Shown: positions 1-7,744, counted from the first letter of the stretch. The stretch: DNA of 20,990 nucleotides from Sutterella sp. (GCA_019418235.1 DYCH01000035.1:35082-56071); one strand, 5' to 3'. The notes: generated by a model from the sequence alone, not told the origin. A program made the numbers and translations.

Positions 1-397
1 CCGCCGTCAACGTTTGAGCTGACGGAACAACACCGCCAAAGTCGATATTGAAAAGCGTACCGCGTTCGATACGGATAATGGCATCAAGACCGCAGTTTTG
101 AGCAATATCCGTGGCCTTACTGGCCCAGGGGCTGATGGTGCCCAAACGCGGAATAACCATAAACGTGGCATCGGCCTTAACATCAAGGCCTTCATTGCCG
201 TAGTTCAAAAGGGCGTTCAAGCGTTCGCTTTCATCGGCACTCAATTCATGCGTGGCATGAACAAAATGCACAAAGCGTCCTGAAACCGCACGGGCTTCGG
301 GGGCAATCGCTTGAATCGTCTTCAAGAGACGAGCGGCACGAAAGTCCGACAAGGCGCTGGAGGCCTTCAAGGAAAACATCGATCCGGTGTGAGACAT
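1..397 (-). CDS. purL: Phosphoribosylformylglycinamidine (FGAM) synthase PurL, N-terminal part (runs off window)
   Basis: This is the first 132 codons of a gene that continues beyond base 1. I translated it from the ATG at 397-395. The protein begins MSHTGSMFSLKASSALSDFR and then shows features of the N-terminal PurS-like domain of large PurL: a VSGRFVHFVHA stretch, LSADESERLNALLNYG, and the hallmark VIPRLGTISPWASKATDIA at about residues 80-98, followed by NCGL and IRIERG. Large PurL (about 1,300 residues in proteobacteria) converts FGAR to FGAM using glutamine and ATP in cytosolic purine synthesis. An AGGA element lies about a dozen bases upstream of the ATG. The catalytic and glutaminase domains lie outside the window, so integrity cannot be judged. 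The identification rests on remembered family motifs and is strong. Confidence 0.93.
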   Translation of the reverse strand, partial: MSHTGSMFSLKASSALSDFRAARLLKTIQAIAPEARAVSGRFVHFVHATHELSADESERLNALLNYGNEGLDVKADATFMVIPRLGTISPWASKATDIAQNCGLDAIIRIERGTLFNIDFGGVVPSAQTLTA

Positions 398-468
398 GAC
401 GGAAGATTCCTGAAAAATTGCCTAAAAAGGCGTTGGTAAAACAAAAAACAAAAATACTTAACCTACTA

Positions 469-474
469 ATTATA
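469..474 (-). promoter_or_regulatory. Candidate -10 element for purL
   Basis: On the minus strand these bases read TATAAT, a perfect sigma-70 -10 hexamer, about 70 bases upstream of the purL start. No convincing -35 hexamer is found 16-19 bases further upstream, so the assignment is tentative. Confidence 0.4.
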
Positions 475-525
475 GTTTCTTCCCTAGGATTTATCGCCTT
501 GGGGGTAATTTTTTTGATCGGTGTT

Positions 526-554
526 TTGACTTGAGCCAATGTTCAAAATCTATT
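526..554 (+). promoter_or_regulatory. Candidate promoter for the small winged-helix gene
   Basis: TTGACT (526-531), a 17-base spacer and TCTATT (549-554) make a plausible sigma-70 promoter. An alternative -10, TACAAT at 616-621, is a better hexamer and closer to the gene but lacks a -35. I cannot choose between them from sequence alone. Confidence 0.35.
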
Positions 555-654
555 GAAGGCATAGATGTTGAAGCTTCGTTACATTTCAAGCGCCATATTT
601 TCTTCGTCGCTTCTCTACAATGACCGTAGATATTCCAAAGATGAGGAGAAAATC

Positions 655-837
655 ATGCAAGAAAAAGAACTCGTGTTAGAGGCCATGCGCAAAGCCGGTG
701 AACCGTTAAATGCCGGTAAGATTGCCGAGTTAAGTGGCTTAGATCGCAAAGTCGTTGATAAGGCCATGGCTGAAATGAAAAAGACCGGTGAAATTGTCTC
801 TCCGGTTCGTTGCAAGTGGGAACCCGCTACGAAGTAA
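655..837 (+). CDS. Small winged helix-turn-helix protein (60 aa)
   Basis: I start this gene at the ATG at 655. It has a near-ideal Shine-Dalgarno GAGGAG at 643-648 with a six-base spacer. The longer in-frame reading from 565 adds an unfolded-looking N-terminus with no ribosome site. The 60-residue product has the layout of a minimal winged helix: helix 1 about residues 3-14, helix 2 GKIAELSG (21-28), recognition helix 30-43 (DRKVVDKAMAEMKK), and a wing ending in SPVRCKWEP. It is charged, cytosolic and lacks an effector domain. The gene stands alone between divergent purL and the nnr gene and has its own terminator. Similar one-domain proteins occur in many anaerobes, usually annotated as transcriptional regulators. 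DNA binding is inferred from the fold; the target is unknown. One cysteine (C53) sits in the wing. Confidence 0.8.
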   Translation: MQEKELVLEAMRKAGEPLNAGKIAELSGLDRKVVDKAMAEMKKTGEIVSPVRCKWEPATK

Positions 838-856
838 TCTTCAGTTGTCTGAAAAT

Positions 857-890
857 AACGCTCCATCAATCAAAAGATGGGGCGTTTTTC
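857..890 (+). terminator. Rho-independent terminator after the winged-helix gene
   Basis: Arms AACGCTCCATC (857-867) and GATGGGGCGTT (876-886) pair over 11 bp with one G-U wobble and an eight-base loop. The T-rich tail TTTTC follows. It lies 20 bases after the stop codon. Confidence 0.85.
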
Positions 891-981
891 GTTTGATCTT
901 AGAAAATGTGTCTCTTTTTCTCCCACTCCTTTAAAATAGTCGGGTTAATTTTGATTTTTCTTAGATTGGAGCAGTAAAAGC

Positions 982-2538
982 ATGTCAACCACTCTTTTGA
1001 CATTGGAAGAGCTCGCCGAACTTGAAGAACGCCAATCCGGCATTCTCCCTGAAGGTACTTTGATGGATCGTGCCGGTTTTGTCGCCGCCAACTGGATTGA
1101 TGACCAGTGCGACGCTGCCAGCACCATTGTGATTCTCTGTGGTCCGGGCAATAACGGCGGTGACGGTTTTACCGCTGCCTTGCATTTAAAGAGCCGTGGT
1201 CACAACGTCACTTGCGTCTTGGTCGGTTGCGCTAAGCCCAAGACCGCTGATGCGTTACGCGCCTACAACAAGTGGTTGGAAAAAGACGGTATCGTCATTG
1301 AAGACCCCTACATGGCTCCGAAGGCTGACGTGGTGGTGGATGCCATGTTTGGTACCGGTATCGAAAAGGCCATTTCGGGCGACTTTATCGATGCTGCTCT
1401 TTGGTTTAACGAACGTCAGGCCTTACACATGTCCATCGACATCCCGAGTGGTTTGGATGCTGAAAAAGGCACGTGGGTCGGTGGCATCAAAGGCTGCATT
1501 GCCGATATGACGTTAAACCTTATCTGTGCCAAGGCCGGTTGCTTCATGAATGAAGGCAAGGACGCCAGCGGCATGGTGACGCTTTCCGAACTTGACCTCT
1601 CCGTTCCCCTTTCCAACTTAAGTTTGATCGATACGGACGACTTCAAACACGTTCTTGAATTACGCAAGTACAACTCCCACAAGGGCACTTACGGTCACTG
1701 CGTTGTGATCGGCGGTGCTAAGGGTAAAGTGGGCGCCGCAATGCTCGCGGCTCGTGCCGCTCTTCGCATGGGTGCCGGTTCCGTCACGGTCGAATTAATG
1801 TATGACAACGGCCCCTCTTTTGACCCGGTTCAACCCGAATTGATGGTCACGGACGAGCCTGTTGATCTTTCCACGGCCGATGCCATTGTGATCGGTTGCG
1901 GTTTGGGCTTTGATGAAAAGGCTAAGAAGCGCTTGGAAGATGCCGTTGCTACGAATAAGCCTTTGATCATTGATGCTGACGCCTTGACCCTAATCAGTCA
2001 AGACCAAGCTTTAGAAGACCGCGTGTTGGCTCGTAAGGCTCACACGGTGTTAACGCCGCATCCGGGTGAAGCCGCTCGTATGCTCAAGCGTGATGTGAAG
2101 GAAATCCAAGCCGACCGCGTCACGAGCGCTCGCGAATTGTCCATCCAAACCGGTGCCATCGTTGTCTTAAAGGGCACGGGTACGGTGGTGACTTTGCGCA
2201 GCTCCCGTAGCTGGATTAACCCCACGGGCAATGCCTGCTTGGCAACGGCCGGCTCTGGCGATGTTTTAGCCGGTATGTTGGGTTCCTTGTTTGCTCAACA
2301 ATTTGACTTGGTGAGCGCCACCTTGGGCGCTGTGTGGTTGCACGGTGAATCCGTTCGCGCTCGTAACACGGGCATTGTGGCCACCGACATCATCGATCGC
2401 TCCGCTCGCGCTTTGGAAATCTTACGCTGGGGCGGCAATCCCGATGACTTGATCGACCCCTATGACGAAAGCGAATTCGTCTTGGATGAAGACGGCCCGG
2501 GCGAAGCCATTGCTCGAACGATGGGTAGCGAACATTAA
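982..2538 (+). CDS. nnr: Bifunctional NAD(P)H-hydrate epimerase / ADP-dependent NAD(P)H-hydrate dehydratase
   Basis: This fused metabolite-repair enzyme (518 aa, cytosolic) restores damaged NADHX and NADPHX. The N-terminal YjeF_N half (about residues 1-215) epimerises the R form. It carries GPGNNGGDG (54-62), VVVDAMFGTG (117-126) and DIPSGLD (153-159). The C-terminal ribokinase-like half (about 225-500) dehydrates the S form using ADP. It carries KGTYGHCVVIGGA (234-246), GAGSV (265-269), TPHPGE (359-363 region) and GSGDVLAG (424-431), which contains the expected catalytic Asp. Length and domain order match the E. coli YjeF (Nnr) fusion. The ATG at 982 has GGAG at 968-971. A TAAAAT hexamer at 932-937 could be a -10 but has no clear -35. 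The gene appears monocistronic, with terminators on either side. Nothing looks degraded. Confidence 0.96.
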   Translation: MSTTLLTLEELAELEERQSGILPEGTLMDRAGFVAANWIDDQCDAASTIVILCGPGNNGGDGFTAALHLKSRGHNVTCVLVGCAKPKTADALRAYNKWLEKDGIVIEDPYMAPKADVVVDAMFGTGIEKAISGDFIDAALWFNERQALHMSIDIPSGLDAEKGTWVGGIKGCIADMTLNLICAKAGCFMNEGKDASGMVTLSELDLSVPLSNLSLIDTDDFKHVLELRKYNSHKGTYGHCVVIGGAKGKVGAAMLAARAALRMGAGSVTVELMYDNGPSFDPVQPELMVTDEPVDLSTADAIVIGCGLGFDEKAKKRLEDAVATNKPLIIDADALTLISQDQALEDRVLARKAHTVLTPHPGEAARMLKRDVKEIQADRVTSARELSIQTGAIVVLKGTGTVVTLRSSRSWINPTGNACLATAGSGDVLAGMLGSLFAQQFDLVSATLGAVWLHGESVRARNTGIVATDIIDRSARALEILRWGGNPDDLIDPYDESEFVLDEDGPGEAIARTMGSEH

Positions 2539-2558
2539 TTCAATACCCTGTTAGATCC

Positions 2559-2596
2559 ATAACCCGAATTCAGATAACGAATTCGGGTTATTTTTT
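2559..2596 (+). terminator. Rho-independent terminator after nnr
   Basis: A perfect 13-bp inverted repeat, ATAACCCGAATTC (2559-2571) and GAATTCGGGTTAT (2579-2591), has a seven-base loop and runs into TTTTTTG. It lies about 20 bases after the nnr stop codon. Confidence 0.93.
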
Positions 2597-2611
2597 GCGC
2601 AAAACTCCACG

Positions 2612-2646
2612 AAAAAACCGGTGGAAAAAATTTTCGCACCGGTTTT
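2612..2646 (-). terminator. Rho-independent terminator after ppiD
   Basis: Arms AAAACCGGTG (2614-2623) and CACCGGTTTT (2637-2646) form a 10-bp stem. On the minus strand this is followed by a T run. It sits just past the ppiD stop codon and back-to-back with the nnr terminator, insulating the two convergent genes. Confidence 0.85.
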
Positions 2647-2667
2647 CTTGATTAGCCTTAAGAAGAC

Positions 2668-4563
2668 TTATTCTTGATCTTCAGCAGGCTTATAGTCAGC
2701 TTTGTATTCGTCCTTTAAGATTTCCACGCCAAACTTTTCTTCCAAAGCGGCAAGGAAAGCAACTTGTTCAGGACGGCTGTAGATTTGAGCAAGTTCGGCC
2801 TTACGCATCGTGAGCTCTTCAGGTGCTACGGGCGTAACCTTGTTGTCCAACACATTGATGATCATGTAGCTACCGTCAACCGTTTGCAAGCCCGTGTAGA
2901 CCGGCAAAGATTGTGCAACAGGACGCAAGGCGGCGTTGATAACATCAAAGGTCAAGTTTTCCGGCTTTTCACGAGAAATCGTGATCTTCTTGCCGAATTT
3001 AGCAGTGCTCTTTTCACCCTTTTGGAGTTGAGCCAATACCTTCTCACCTTCAACCTTGGCCATTTCAGCCATCTTTTGCTTGGTCAAAGCAGTCTTGATA
3101 TTGTCCTTCACGGCTTCATATGTTTCCGTGGTCTTGGGGTGATGCTTGACAACACGTGCAGCTAAAAGCTTATTAGGACCGATTTCAATGGCGTTGGTAT
3201 TACGCTTATCGTCCAAAACGTCAAAGCTATAAAGGCCTTCAACCACATGAGCCGTGATCACATCGTCGTTATGCGTACGCGTGATGTTTTGAGCCGTTTG
3301 AAGTTTCAAGTTGAACTTTTCAACCACAGGTTGTAAAGATTCGCTTTGCTCATAAACCATATTGGAGAAGTTTTCAGCGTCTTCGGCAAACATTTGCATA
3401 GCGGCTTGTTGAGCATACAAAGCATCAATTTCCTTACGGACATCGGCCATGGGCTTAGCGGCAGCGGGCTTAACATCCGTCACCATGATGATGTGGTAGC
3501 CAAAGTCGGTCTTCACCGGAGCAACAAGGTCACCCTTCTTAGCCGTAAAGACGGCCTTTTCAAATTCAGGCACCATCATGCCCTTTTGGAAAAATCCCAA
3601 GTCACCACCGTTGCGAGCACTACCCGGGTCTTGAGAATTGGCCTTAGCCAATTGTGCAAACTTCTTCGGTTCTGCCTTCAATTGGGCGTAAAGGTCATCA
3701 GCCTTTTTCTTAGCCTCTTCGGTCTTATCGCCTTGTGCGGCAATCAAGATGTGAGATGCACGGCGTTGCTCGGGCGTAGAGAAGCGTTGCAAGTTTTGTT
3801 CGTAGAAAGTCTTGGCGTCTTCGTCGCTAGCCTTGATGTCCTTATAGTTTTCAGGAGACAAGACAACGTATTCGATATCAACGCTTTCTTCAACTGCAAA
3901 CAAAGCCTTGTTCTTTTCGTAATAGGCCTTCATTTCGTCTTCAGAGACTTGAACCTTCTTAGCAAAGGAATCGGGCTTGATGCTGTAGGTACGAATACCT
4001 CGTTCTTCAGACAAGAGGTCATGAATGCGCGTTGCCACCGTGGTCGAACCCAACGTCGTAGCAGCAACGGAATTTAAAAGAATTTCACGAGCCAAGTCAC
4101 GACGCAATTCGTAAACGAAATATTCATCGCTCTTGCCCGTAGCATTTAAGAATTGCTTGTAGGCTTCTTGGCTAAAAGCGCCATTGCGTTGGAAAGCAGG
4201 CGCCGTCTTAATCAAATTCACGGCATCGGCTTCGCTCACGTTGATGTAGCTTTGAGCCATTTCCAAAGACAAAACGCGATCGGTAATCAAACCGGCCAAA
4301 ATGGACACTTTGGCTTCTTGCGTATCCAACATGTTGGCATTGAAGTTGTTGCCCATTTGACGGCGCAAGTTATCCAAATACGTGCGCTTGGCATTATTGA
4401 AATCTTCAACCGTAATCGTCGTATCGCCAACCTTGGCGATGTCGTTTTCCGAACCGGACATACGGTTGTAACTGTAGATACCCGTAACAACAAAGGACGG
4501 AATGATGAAAATCATGGCTATGAACATCATCCATCGCTTGTGCGTGCGAAAAGCCTGAAGCAT
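2668..4563 (-). CDS. ppiD: Periplasmic folding chaperone PpiD (SurA-like, parvulin domain, inner-membrane anchored)
   Basis: The protein is 631 aa from the ATG at 4563-4561. The open frame extends to a TTG 36 bases upstream, but the ATG fits the family N-terminus (MLQAFRTHKRW) and has AAAGGAT about 11 bases ahead. One membrane segment (about residues 12-31) anchors it in the inner membrane with the bulk in the periplasm. Residues about 36-200 form the SurA_N-like chaperone region. A PpiC/parvulin domain spans about 265-365 (ASHILIAA, SQDPGSARNGGDLGFF, MVPEFEKAVF, TDFGYHIIMV), and a C-terminal region resembles a second, diverged parvulin-like domain. PpiD sits near the Sec translocon and assists proteins emerging into the periplasm; E. 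coli PpiD is 623 aa. Whether the parvulin domain is catalytically active cannot be judged here. It follows the tRNA-Asp genes but is separated from them by a terminator. Confidence 0.94.
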   Translation of the reverse strand: MLQAFRTHKRWMMFIAMIFIIPSFVVTGIYSYNRMSGSENDIAKVGDTTITVEDFNNAKRTYLDNLRRQMGNNFNANMLDTQEAKVSILAGLITDRVLSLEMAQSYINVSEADAVNLIKTAPAFQRNGAFSQEAYKQFLNATGKSDEYFVYELRRDLAREILLNSVAATTLGSTTVATRIHDLLSEERGIRTYSIKPDSFAKKVQVSEDEMKAYYEKNKALFAVEESVDIEYVVLSPENYKDIKASDEDAKTFYEQNLQRFSTPEQRRASHILIAAQGDKTEEAKKKADDLYAQLKAEPKKFAQLAKANSQDPGSARNGGDLGFFQKGMMVPEFEKAVFTAKKGDLVAPVKTDFGYHIIMVTDVKPAAAKPMADVRKEIDALYAQQAAMQMFAEDAENFSNMVYEQSESLQPVVEKFNLKLQTAQNITRTHNDDVITAHVVEGLYSFDVLDDKRNTNAIEIGPNKLLAARVVKHHPKTTETYEAVKDNIKTALTKQKMAEMAKVEGEKVLAQLQKGEKSTAKFGKKITISREKPENLTFDVINAALRPVAQSLPVYTGLQTVDGSYMIINVLDNKVTPVAPEELTMRKAELAQIYSRPEQVAFLAALEEKFGVEILKDEYKADYKPAEDQE

Positions 4564-4620
4564 TTTTGCGAAGATCCTTTCAAAACTATCGAAGTGCAAC
4601 CAATGTGTTGCAAAGGCTTA

Positions 4621-4629
4621 ATGATAGCA
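4621..4629 (-). promoter_or_regulatory. Candidate extended -10 promoter for ppiD
   Basis: The minus strand reads TGCTATCAT, an extended -10 (TGn plus TATCAT) with no clear -35. It lies about 58 bases upstream of the ppiD ATG and downstream of the tRNA terminator, where ppiD would need its own promoter. Confidence 0.4.
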
Positions 4630-4692
4630 AGGCACAGAGCTATTCGGGAGAATTAAGGAGTAAGAAGCGAAGAAATTGCAACGAATAGCAAC

Positions 4693-4723
4693 AAAAAAAG
4701 CGAATGGACAAAAATCCTTCGCT
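4693..4723 (-). terminator. Rho-independent terminator of the tRNA-Val/Asp/Asp operon
   Basis: On the minus strand AGCGAA-GGA pairs with TCC-TTCGCT (one bulged A, six-base loop) and runs straight into seven T residues. It lies 18 bases after the last tRNA-Asp. Confidence 0.85.
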
Positions 4724-4740
4724 TCGCATTTTGAAGAAGT

Positions 4741-4817
4741 TGGCGGAGTGGACGGGACTCGAACCCGCGACCCTCGGCGTGACAGGCCGATATTCTAACC
4801 AACTGAACTACCACTCC
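4741..4817 (-). tRNA. tRNA-Asp (anticodon GUC), copy 2
   Basis: This is a complete 77-base cloverleaf with encoded CCA. The acceptor pairs GGAGTGG with CCACTCC, the discriminator is G as expected for Asp, and the anticodon loop CTGTCAC contains GTC. The T-arm is GCGGG TTCGAGT CCCGT. The outer anticodon-stem pair is T-A, whereas copy 1 has C-G. Confidence 0.97.
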
Positions 4818-4854
4818 AGCTTCAAAACAAATTTTGGTGCCCTTGGCAAGTTGT

Positions 4855-4931
4855 TGGCGGAGTGGACGGGACTCGAACCCGCGACCCCCGGCGTGACAGG
4901 CCGGTATTCTAACCAACTGAACTACCACTCC
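4855..4931 (-). tRNA. tRNA-Asp (anticodon GUC), copy 1
   Basis: This 77-base cloverleaf has encoded CCA and differs from copy 2 only in the anticodon stem, where CCGGC/GCCGG replaces TCGGC/GCCGA. The change therefore preserves pairing. It is the middle gene of the tRNA operon, 37 bases before copy 2. Confidence 0.97.
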
Positions 4932-4948
4932 ATCGGGCATTAAGTTTG

Positions 4949-5024
4949 TGGTGGGTGCTAAGAGGCTCGAACTCCTGACCTATGCCTTGTAAGGGCACCG
5001 CTCTACCAACTGAGCTAAGCACCC
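4949..5024 (-). tRNA. tRNA-Val (anticodon UAC)
   Basis: This is a 76-base cloverleaf starting GGGTGCTTAGCTCAGTTGG. The anticodon loop CTTACAA contains TAC, the T-arm is CAGGA GTTCGAG CCTCT-like, the discriminator is A, and CCA is encoded. It is the first gene of the operon, directly downstream of a strong promoter. Confidence 0.97.
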
Positions 5025-5041
5025 ACAAACTGAGAAAGAGG

Positions 5042-5070
5042 ATTTTATACTAGAGAACTACTCTTTTCAA
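5042..5070 (-). promoter_or_regulatory. Sigma-70 promoter of the tRNA operon
   Basis: On the minus strand TTGAAA (5070-5065) is followed by a 17-base spacer and TAAAAT (5047-5042). A TATAAA overlaps with a 15-base spacer. The start point would lie about 10-15 bases before tRNA-Val, as usual for stable RNA genes. Confidence 0.75.
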
Positions 5071-5130
5071 GAGCAAAACCAAAAAAAATCCAATTTTTTG
5101 TGCTTGCTCTGCTTTTGATTGCAATAGGTT

Positions 5131-5167
5131 GGGGATGTGAGGTGCCTCCTCAGGCACCTAACTCCCC
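5131..5167 (-). terminator. Strong hairpin after lon, possible terminator or 3'-end stabiliser
   Basis: An 8-bp perfect stem (AGGTGCCT 5140-5147 with AGGCACCT 5152-5159, four-base loop) is extended by GGGGA (5131-5135) pairing with TCCCC (5163-5167) across a small internal loop. It begins eight bases past the lon stop codon. There is no T tract on the minus strand, so termination may be Rho-assisted, or the hairpin may protect the lon mRNA end. Confidence 0.5.
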
Positions 5168-5174
5168 GTTTCCT

Positions 5175-7631
5175 TTACGCTTTTGTGACTTCTTGCGTCA
5201 AACCCGATTCGGTTTGAATCGTTGCCGTTTGCGCCTGAAGTTCCACTTCACCCAACGGTTTCATCGGATTTTGTGTCAAAGCGATCGGCAAAATTTCATC
5301 GATCCACTTCACAGGAATGATTTCCAAACCGTCCTTGACGTTAGCCGGAATTTCTTCCAAATCCTTGACGTTATCCTTCGGGATCATCACGGTCTTGATG
5401 CCACCGCGCAAAGCAGCGAGCAACTTTTCTTTTAAGCCGCCGATCTCAAGAATTTCACCATGAAGAGTGATTTCACCCGTCATGGCAACGTCACTGCGGA
5501 CCGGGATCTTCGTCAAAGCCGACACCATGGCCGTAGCAATGGCACCACCCGCACTCGGACCATCCTTAGGCGTTGCGCCTTCCGGGAAGTGCAAGTGCCA
5601 ATCGGTCTTAGCAAAAACGTCAGAAGCCAACCCTAAACTGTCAGCGCGAGCACGCACCACGCTGCGAGCGGCTTCAACGGATTCCTTCATCACGTCGCCC
5701 AAGCTGCCCGTGCGTTGCACTTGACCCTTGCCCGGGAAGACAGCGGCTTCGATGGACAACAAGTCGCCGCCCACTTCCGTCCAAGCCAAACCGTTGACTT
5801 GACCAACTTTCGGTTCTTTTTGAGCCAAACCGATGCTAAAGCGACGAACGCCCAAGTATTGACCCACGTTACTGGAATCGATACGCAACGTTTGAACGCT
5901 CTTCTTGGCACCACGCTTTTTCGGAGCAGAGTCAGCAGCAATCAAAGCGTTTTTCACGCACTTGCGGCAAATCTTGCTGATTTCACGCTCAAGACCACGA
6001 ACACCGGCTTCACGCGTATAAAAGCGAATGATGTCCAAGACGGCTTCGTCGGCAATCTCAATCTCACCCATTTTCAAACCGTTATTCTTGATTTGTTTCG
6101 GGATCAAGTGACGCTTGGCAATGTTTAACTTTTCGTCTTCGGTATAGCCCGACAAGTAAATCACTTCCATACGATCAAGCAAGGCTTGAGGGATGTTGAG
6201 CGAATTACTCGTTGCCACGAACATCACATCCGACAAATCGTAGTCCACTTCAATGTAGTGGTCTTGGAAGGAATTGTTTTGTTCGGGATCCAACACTTCC
6301 AACAAAGCGCTTGCAGGATCACCTCGGCTATCCATGCCCATCTTATCGACTTCGTCCAATAAGAAAAGCGGATTGCGAACGCCGGCCTTCGTTAAGCTTT
6401 GCATGATCTTGCCGGGCATCGAACCAATATAGGTACGACGGTGACCGCGGATTTCCGCTTCATCACGCACGCCACCCAACGCCATACGCACAAACTTGCG
6501 GTTCGTTGCGCGTGCAATGGATTGACCTAAACTTGTCTTACCGACACCAGGAGCGCCCACCAAGCACAAAATCGGTGCCTTTAACTTGTCCACACGGCTT
6601 TGAACGGCCAAGTATTCAAGGATGCGTTCCTTGACCTTGTCCAAGCCATAGTGATCGGCTTCCAAAATGTCGCTGGCTTGCTTGATATTTTTGCTTACTC
6701 GGCTCTTTTGAGACCAAGGCAAATTCAATAACGTATCCAAGTAGCCGCGCACAACGGTCGCTTCAGCGCTCATCGCAGGCATCAAGCGCAATTTCTTCAA
6801 TTCTTCTTCAGCTTTAGCGCGAGCTTCATCGCTCATGCCGCTCACCGCAATACGTTCAGCGTATTGATCAACGTCACCGGCCTCGTCTTCACTGCGACCC
6901 AATTCCTTTTGAATGGCCTTCATTTGCTCATTCAAATAGTAGTCACGTTGATTCTTGTCCATTTGCTTTTTCACACGGCGTTGGATCTTTTCTTCCATTT
7001 GGACTTTATCCATCAATTCCGTGATACGAGCCAAAATCATTTCAGCTCGCGTAAAAAGCGACGGTTCTTCAAGCAACGCTTGACGCTTAGCGACACCGAT
7101 ATCCAAGTAGCCGCTGACCGTATCGACAACTTCTTCCAAAGTCTTCTTGCTACTCAACGATTGAGCTAAACCCTTGGGCAAACTTGTATTCGTTTGGCTG
7201 TAGTTCGTAAACGCCGTAATAACAGAATCTTGCCAAGCTTCAGCTTCAAAACCTTCGACCTCTTCGTCGTTGTCCATGGGCTCAGCCATGGCGACCAAAT
7301 AGTTCTCATCCATACGAATGTCACTGGCCTTAACGCGATAGAGGCTATTTAAAAGAAGTTTGACCGTACCGTCTTCCAAGGTAAAGCGTTGCAAAATTGT
7401 TGCAACGACACCGACATGGTACAAATCATCACTGCCCGGCTCATTCGTGGAGGGGACTTTTTGCGTCAAAACCAAAATTTGGTTGGTCTTATCGACGGCT
7501 TGAATAGCCGCCAAAGACATTTGACGACCGGCAAACACCGGACTGATGCTTCCGGGGAAGAGCACCATGTCGCGCAACGGTAACACCGGTAAAACAGCAC
7601 GTTTTTTTTGAATTTTCGTCATCTTTCCCAT
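5175..7631 (-). CDS. lon: ATP-dependent protease La (Lon)
   Basis: This cytosolic AAA+ serine protease (818 aa; about 784 in E. coli) degrades misfolded and regulatory proteins. The order is the LON substrate-binding domain (about 14-210), a coiled helical region, the AAA+ module with Walker A GAPGVGKT (359-366) and Walker B LFLLDEVD (422-429), then the S16 protease domain. The protease domain holds the catalytic Ser in KDGPSAGG (S693) and Lys in GGLKEKLL (K736), a spacing of 43 as in E. coli Lon. A Lys-rich insert (about 570-580) lies between ATPase and protease domains, and a C-terminal extension follows residue 790. The start could be M1 (7631) or M4 (7622); neither has a strong ribosome site. 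It follows clpX in the usual order and has a likely heat-shock promoter. Confidence 0.97.
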   Translation of the reverse strand: MGKMTKIQKKRAVLPVLPLRDMVLFPGSISPVFAGRQMSLAAIQAVDKTNQILVLTQKVPSTNEPGSDDLYHVGVVATILQRFTLEDGTVKLLLNSLYRVKASDIRMDENYLVAMAEPMDNDEEVEGFEAEAWQDSVITAFTNYSQTNTSLPKGLAQSLSSKKTLEEVVDTVSGYLDIGVAKRQALLEEPSLFTRAEMILARITELMDKVQMEEKIQRRVKKQMDKNQRDYYLNEQMKAIQKELGRSEDEAGDVDQYAERIAVSGMSDEARAKAEEELKKLRLMPAMSAEATVVRGYLDTLLNLPWSQKSRVSKNIKQASDILEADHYGLDKVKERILEYLAVQSRVDKLKAPILCLVGAPGVGKTSLGQSIARATNRKFVRMALGGVRDEAEIRGHRRTYIGSMPGKIMQSLTKAGVRNPLFLLDEVDKMGMDSRGDPASALLEVLDPEQNNSFQDHYIEVDYDLSDVMFVATSNSLNIPQALLDRMEVIYLSGYTEDEKLNIAKRHLIPKQIKNNGLKMGEIEIADEAVLDIIRFYTREAGVRGLEREISKICRKCVKNALIAADSAPKKRGAKKSVQTLRIDSSNVGQYLGVRRFSIGLAQKEPKVGQVNGLAWTEVGGDLLSIEAAVFPGKGQVQRTGSLGDVMKESVEAARSVVRARADSLGLASDVFAKTDWHLHFPEGATPKDGPSAGGAIATAMVSALTKIPVRSDVAMTGEITLHGEILEIGGLKEKLLAALRGGIKTVMIPKDNVKDLEEIPANVKDGLEIIPVKWIDEILPIALTQNPMKPLGEVELQAQTATIQTESGLTQEVTKA

Positions 7632-7658
7632 TTCTACTTTAGAGTGTTGATAGTCAGA

Positions 7659-7685
7659 ATATGGGGATGAAATTCAAGATTTCAA
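7659..7685 (-). promoter_or_regulatory. Likely sigma-32 (heat-shock) promoter of lon
   Basis: On the minus strand TTGAAA (7685-7680), a 13-base spacer and CCCCATAT (7666-7659) match the RpoH consensus (CTTGAAA, 13-14 bases, CCCCATnT), with a perfect -10. The predicted start is about 20 bases before the lon ATG. Lon is a classical RpoH-regulon member in proteobacteria. Both boxes lie within the palindrome at 7660-7693. Confidence 0.75.
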
Positions 7686-7693
7686 TCCCCATA
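7660..7693 (-). repeat. Near-perfect inverted repeat between clpX and lon
   Basis: Arms TATGGGGATGAAAT (7660-7673) and ATTTCAATCCCCATA (7679-7693) are reverse complements apart from one extra base, around a five-base centre. No T run follows on the minus strand, so this is not a classic terminator. It carries the putative sigma-32 promoter boxes. Confidence 0.8.
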
Positions 7694-7706
7694 CGTGCTT
7701 TGTTAC

Positions 7707-7741
7707 GTTTTCTCCAGACGAAAAATCTTCGTCGGAAAAAG
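7707..7741 (-). repeat. Imperfect hairpin just after the clpX stop codon
   Basis: GACGAA (7717-7722) pairs with TTCGTC (7728-7733), extended by CC/GG and A/T pairs with bulges. It starts three bases past the clpX stop. Without a T tract it is more likely a 3'-end structure than a full terminator. Confidence 0.45.
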
Positions 7742-7744
7742 AAA

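Noticed and set aside
3346..4077. A 243-codon plus-strand frame inside ppiD
   Set aside because: It is antisense to a clear family member, has low-complexity hydrophobic content and shows no motif.
4597..4599. TTG start for ppiD giving a longer protein
   Set aside because: The downstream ATG (4563-4561) has a ribosome site and matches the family N-terminus.
4653..4943. Protein-like frames over the tRNA-Asp genes on both strands (LVRIPACHAGGRGFESRP and EWTGLEPATLGVTG)
   Set aside because: These are the well-known false translations of tRNA genes that recur in databases; the cloverleaves explain the sequence.
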